From Alkalibacillus salilacus (GTDB lineage Bacteria; Bacillota; Bacilli; Bacillales; Alkalibacillaceae): 64,000 nt of DNA. Positions 61,429 to 64,000 of the stretch are shown piece by piece. Position 1 is the first letter of the stretch. The number at the start of each line of letters is the position of its first letter. A model generated the notes under the pieces. That model was given only the letters and a program-made list of their open reading frames with translations, had not been told where the DNA came from and ran no database searches. The stretch lies in the NCBI RefSeq assembly GCF_030812915.1, contig NZ_JAUSTQ010000004.1, forward strand, positions 1-64,000, written 5' to 3'. The position numbers were made by a program, and so were the translations under genes.

Positions 61429-62214
61429 TTAATATTGATAAGACTGTCCACCGTCAATTGGAATGACTGAAGCATTAATAAAGTTAGCCTGATTAGAGAG
61501 TAGGAAAGCCACTAGATAACCCACTTCCTCTGGTTTACCAAACCGTTTCATTGGGTTAGGCTCAACAAATTGCTCGCCAATTTTTTCCCAGTTATCCGGA
61601 TCAATTTGTTTGAGTGATCCTTCAACCATTGGTGTCATAATCGCACCAGGTGCAATGGCTTTAATGCTTACGCCGTATTGACCATACTCAATACCAGAAT
61701 TCTTCGTTAAGCCTACAACACCATGTTTACTTGCAGCATAACCAGATTGATTACCTACACCACGAATACCTCCAACTGAGGCTGTGTTAACAATTGAACC
61801 AGTTCCTTGTGTCTTCATCACTTCTAATACATATTTCATGCCATAGAAAACACCGTTCAAGTTGATATTAACAACTTTCTCAAATTCATCAGAACCGTAA
61901 TCCTGAGTTAGGTTTTGCTTCCCTTCAATTCCTGCATTATTAAAGAATCCATCAATTTGTTTAAATGTTTCTACTGTTTGATTAACATACTTCTTTACTT
62001 CATCTTCATTTGATACATCTGCCTTAATAACTAACACTTCAGCTGATGGCGCTACTTCTTGAATTTTCGCTTTTGTTTCATCTAACGCCTCTTGATTAAG
62101 ATCAACTAACGAAAGACTAGCTCCTTCCTTCGCTACTTGAATCGCTGCAGCCTGTCCTAAGCCAGAACCTGCTCCCGTAATCAACACAACTTGATCGTCA
62201 AAACGATTTTGCAT
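61429..62214 (-). CDS. SDR family NAD(P)-dependent oxidoreductase
   Basis: 261 residues, classical SDR: TGAGSGLG cofactor motif (about 11-18), NNAG, catalytic Ser in VNTASVGGIRG and YxxxK as YAASKHG. The substrate is unknown. AAGGAGG precedes ATG 62214. It is divergent from a TetR regulator, its likely repressor, and has a cre-like site upstream. Confidence 0.9.
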   Translation of the reverse strand: MQNRFDDQVVLITGAGSGLGQAAAIQVAKEGASLSLVDLNQEALDETKAKIQEVAPSAEVLVIKADVSNEDEVKKYVNQTVETFKQIDGFFNNAGIEGKQNLTQDYGSDEFEKVVNINLNGVFYGMKYVLEVMKTQGTGSIVNTASVGGIRGVGNQSGYAASKHGVVGLTKNSGIEYGQYGVSIKAIAPGAIMTPMVEGSLKQIDPDNWEKIGEQFVEPNPMKRFGKPEEVGYLVAFLLSNQANFINASVIPIDGGQSYQY

Positions 62215-62247
62215 GATCAAACCTCCTTAATATACATCAATTCTTGG

Positions 62248-62295
62248 GGTAAACGCTTACATCAAACAACTAAAATTTCATAGTACTAGACTATG
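62248..62295 (-). promoter_or_regulatory. cre-like site and 17-bp inverted repeat upstream of the SDR gene
   Basis: TGTAAGCGTTTACC (minus strand, 62248-62261) matches the cre consensus except at the last base. CATAGT-ACTAG-ACTATG (62279-62295) is a perfect 6-bp-arm inverted repeat. The first suggests CcpA control; the second has no assigned binder. Confidence 0.55.
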
Positions 62296-62372
62296 TCATG
62301 TCGCTTAATGTTCGTTTATAATTAAAGTATACAACGCTTGAACAATCATACAATCATTGATCTTTTAACATT

Positions 62373-62408
62373 TGTCTATTGTTTAGACAGATCAAAACAA
62401 TTTGTCTA
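62373..62408. promoter_or_regulatory. Candidate TetR operator
   Basis: TGTCTA (62373-62378) and TAGACA (62384-62389) form an inverted repeat with a 5-bp spacer; a third half-site TGTCTA follows at 62403-62408, exactly 30 bp from the first. It lies directly before the TetR gene and between it and the SDR gene. Confidence 0.6.
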
Positions 62409-62426
62409 AATAAAAGGAGGATTATC

Positions 62427-63020
62427 ATGTACGAAGAATCTGTTCGACAAAACCGAACTAAAAATCATTTCAAACTAGCCTTAACCGAACTCATTAAAGA
62501 ACAAGGTTTCTATTCAATCACCGTCAAAGATCTAGTCGAACAAGCGCAATATAATCGTAGTACGTTTTATGTGCATTATCATGATAAATTCGAAATGGCA
62601 GATGATTTACAACATGAATTATTACATGGATTAGAAGAAGCAGTGCAACTTCCATATAAAAGACGTCGAACGATTAACACGGAAAAACTGAACACATCAC
62701 ATTTCGAAATCATTTCTTATGTCTATCAGCAACGATTTTATTTTGACTTAATTAACTATGACGATACACTGCCTGGTCTTCACCGCAGTCTTCCTAATAA
62801 ATTCTTAGACATTTATAAAAACTATTTTGCTTTCGAAACAATCGGTGATCAACCTGTTAATATGGATTACTTTAAACATTATATTGCATTGGGATTCTAC
62901 GGCCTGATTCAGAGTTGGATTCAAGGTGGGTTTCAAGAAAGCCAAGATGATTTCATCCATGAAGTAATTGAATTATCCAAAACACACATCCGTTCTGTAC
63001 AATATATTGGTGACTTATAA
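62427..63020 (+). CDS. TetR/AcrR family transcriptional regulator
   Basis: 197 residues. N-terminal helix-turn-helix: FKLALTELIKEQGFYSITVKDLVEQAQYNRSTFYVHYHDKFEM. The C-terminal ligand domain is typical of the DhaS/TetR_C_33-type group. AAGGAGG precedes ATG 62427. It probably represses itself and the divergent SDR gene. Confidence 0.9.
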   Translation: MYEESVRQNRTKNHFKLALTELIKEQGFYSITVKDLVEQAQYNRSTFYVHYHDKFEMADDLQHELLHGLEEAVQLPYKRRRTINTEKLNTSHFEIISYVYQQRFYFDLINYDDTLPGLHRSLPNKFLDIYKNYFAFETIGDQPVNMDYFKHYIALGFYGLIQSWIQGGFQESQDDFIHEVIELSKTHIRSVQYIGDL

Positions 63021-63040
63021 ACGGGTAAAGCAATCGAGTT

Positions 63041-63727
63041 TTATTGTTTCTGTAACATCGTTAACCACATAAATGTTAAACTCTGCTTTAAATTTTTCGG
63101 TAATTGCCCAAGGATGTGATCTGACACAGCTTCCTTATAAATTCCTTCTGAACCAATAATATGATAACCCTCACACTCAGCTAATTGCTCAAATTCCCAT
63201 GGCATCATGGTATTCATAATGACATCCTCGCCGTATAACCGCTCAAAACTATTAGCTCTAGGTCCTGCTGTAGGGCCTAAGATGCCAAAACACAAATAGC
63301 CTCCAGGTTTAACGACTCGCCCTATTTCTCGAAACGTCTCAGATGGCTTTTCAGTCCACTCCAGTGAATTAATAGCAAGCACACTATCAAACGTATTGTT
63401 CTCAAATGGTAAATGAGCCATATCAGCTTGTTGAAAATTTAAATGAGTCATATCCTCAGTCAAACGGTCACGACATAAGTCAATCATATCATCCGATAAA
63501 TCAACGCCTGTTACCTTATAGTCTAACTGCCACAACTTATAAGAGCCGTAGCCATCACCACAACCTAAATCTAGGACTGCACTTTGCTTCGGCACGAACT
63601 GATTAAAAAATGGGATAATGTTACGTCGGCTTCCTTCTTCCCACATGGATTGACTTCTAGCGTGCCAGAAATTCGCACGTTCGTTCCATTGTTCTTTTGC
63701 TTGAATATGCCAAATATTCTTTTTCAC
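63041..63727 (-). CDS. Class I SAM-dependent methyltransferase
   Basis: About 228 residues: motif I VLDLGCGDGYGSYKL, VTGVDLSDDMIDLCR and FDSVLAINSLEWTEKP. The substrate is unknown. GTG 63727 follows GAGGGTG; a longer reading to 63766 has no ribosome site. It is convergent with the TetR gene. Confidence 0.85.
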   Translation of the reverse strand: MKKNIWHIQAKEQWNERANFWHARSQSMWEEGSRRNIIPFFNQFVPKQSAVLDLGCGDGYGSYKLWQLDYKVTGVDLSDDMIDLCRDRLTEDMTHLNFQQADMAHLPFENNTFDSVLAINSLEWTEKPSETFREIGRVVKPGGYLCFGILGPTAGPRANSFERLYGEDVIMNTMMPWEFEQLAECEGYHIIGSEGIYKEAVSDHILGQLPKNLKQSLTFMWLTMLQKQ

Positions 63728-63740
63728 CTTATACACCCTC

Positions 63741-64000
63741 TTAAATATAGTTATGTTCCTCTCCATAATCCATTAATCGCTCGAAAGGATTTTGATAATC
63801 CAGTCCTAGGCATTCACAAAACGCCACTTCGGTTGTGAATCCTTCCCTTTTTAAATGACGTACATCCTCCATAAACTCTGGATGATCCATCAATATGTGT
63901 GCTTCAACCATCATATGTAAATATGCATTTTGCCTATTGGTTGGTTGATTCATACCAAACAATTCAAATTCAAAGCCATACGCATAGAAATTAGCTTTAA
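63741..64000 (-). CDS. Hypothetical protein, 5' end outside the window
   Basis: The C-terminal part of a protein, open to the right edge: at least 86 residues. It is rich in Met, His and acidic residues (YLHMMVEAHILMDHPEFMEDV, FCECLGLDYQNPFERLMDYGEEH). I do not recognise the family. It ends 14 bp before the methyltransferase start, so the two are probably cotranscribed. Confidence 0.6.
   Translation of the reverse strand, partial: KANFYAYGFEFELFGMNQPTNRQNAYLHMMVEAHILMDHPEFMEDVRHLKREGFTTEVAFCECLGLDYQNPFERLMDYGEEHNYI

Overview
The window looks like a chromosomal stretch of a low-GC, spore-forming member of the Bacillaceae, probably a moderately halophilic or alkaliphilic one. The evidence is a Bacillus-type 16S rRNA 5' end, complete Bacillus subtilis-like synteny (rhomboid-acpS-ydcC-alr-mazEF-rsbRSTUVW-sigB-rsbX-tex-cmpA-sprT), the sporulation gene cmpA, and strongly acidic secreted lipoproteins. 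The species cannot be named from this sequence alone.

Layout. 1-1.67 kb: the 5' end of a 16S rRNA gene (minus strand) preceded by nine tRNA genes and one strong promoter. 1.87-13.8 kb: the general stress (sigma-B) regulatory operon with its conserved neighbours. 13.9-30 kb: mixed transport, redox and regulatory genes, including HemAT, a MarR regulator, an oligoendopeptidase, a peroxiredoxin and a CadC/CadA-type metal efflux pair with a doubled operator. 30-38.5 kb: a nine-gene histidine operon (hisZGDBHAF-IE-C) facing a divergent histidinol-phosphatase gene. 38.7-42.8 kb: a DUF368 lipid transporter and a cobalamin uptake operon (btuFCD-like) under a cobalamin riboswitch. 42.9-47.8 kb: a BMP-family lipoprotein plus chemoreceptor pair with a sigma-D-like promoter, an RRNPP-like HTH/TPR regulator and an enoyl-CoA hydratase. 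47.8-53.2 kb: the mannitol PTS operon. 53.4-64 kb: a flavin reductase, a 3D-domain protein, Ohr, an MHYT-EAL protein, an ABC1 kinase, a cold shock protein, an acidic SurA-like lipoprotein, an SDR/TetR divergent pair and a methyltransferase.

The genes are ordinary Bacillaceae core and accessory functions. No phage, insertion sequence or CRISPR array was seen. The least explained structure is intergenic. There are two copies of a GC-rich, long imperfect-palindrome element whose outer arms differ between copies but stay self-complementary. There are also two arrays of short motifs, spaced 20-21 bp and 21 bp, both in gaps between convergent genes. Promoters, operators and terminators were found by eye; none has been tested computationally.
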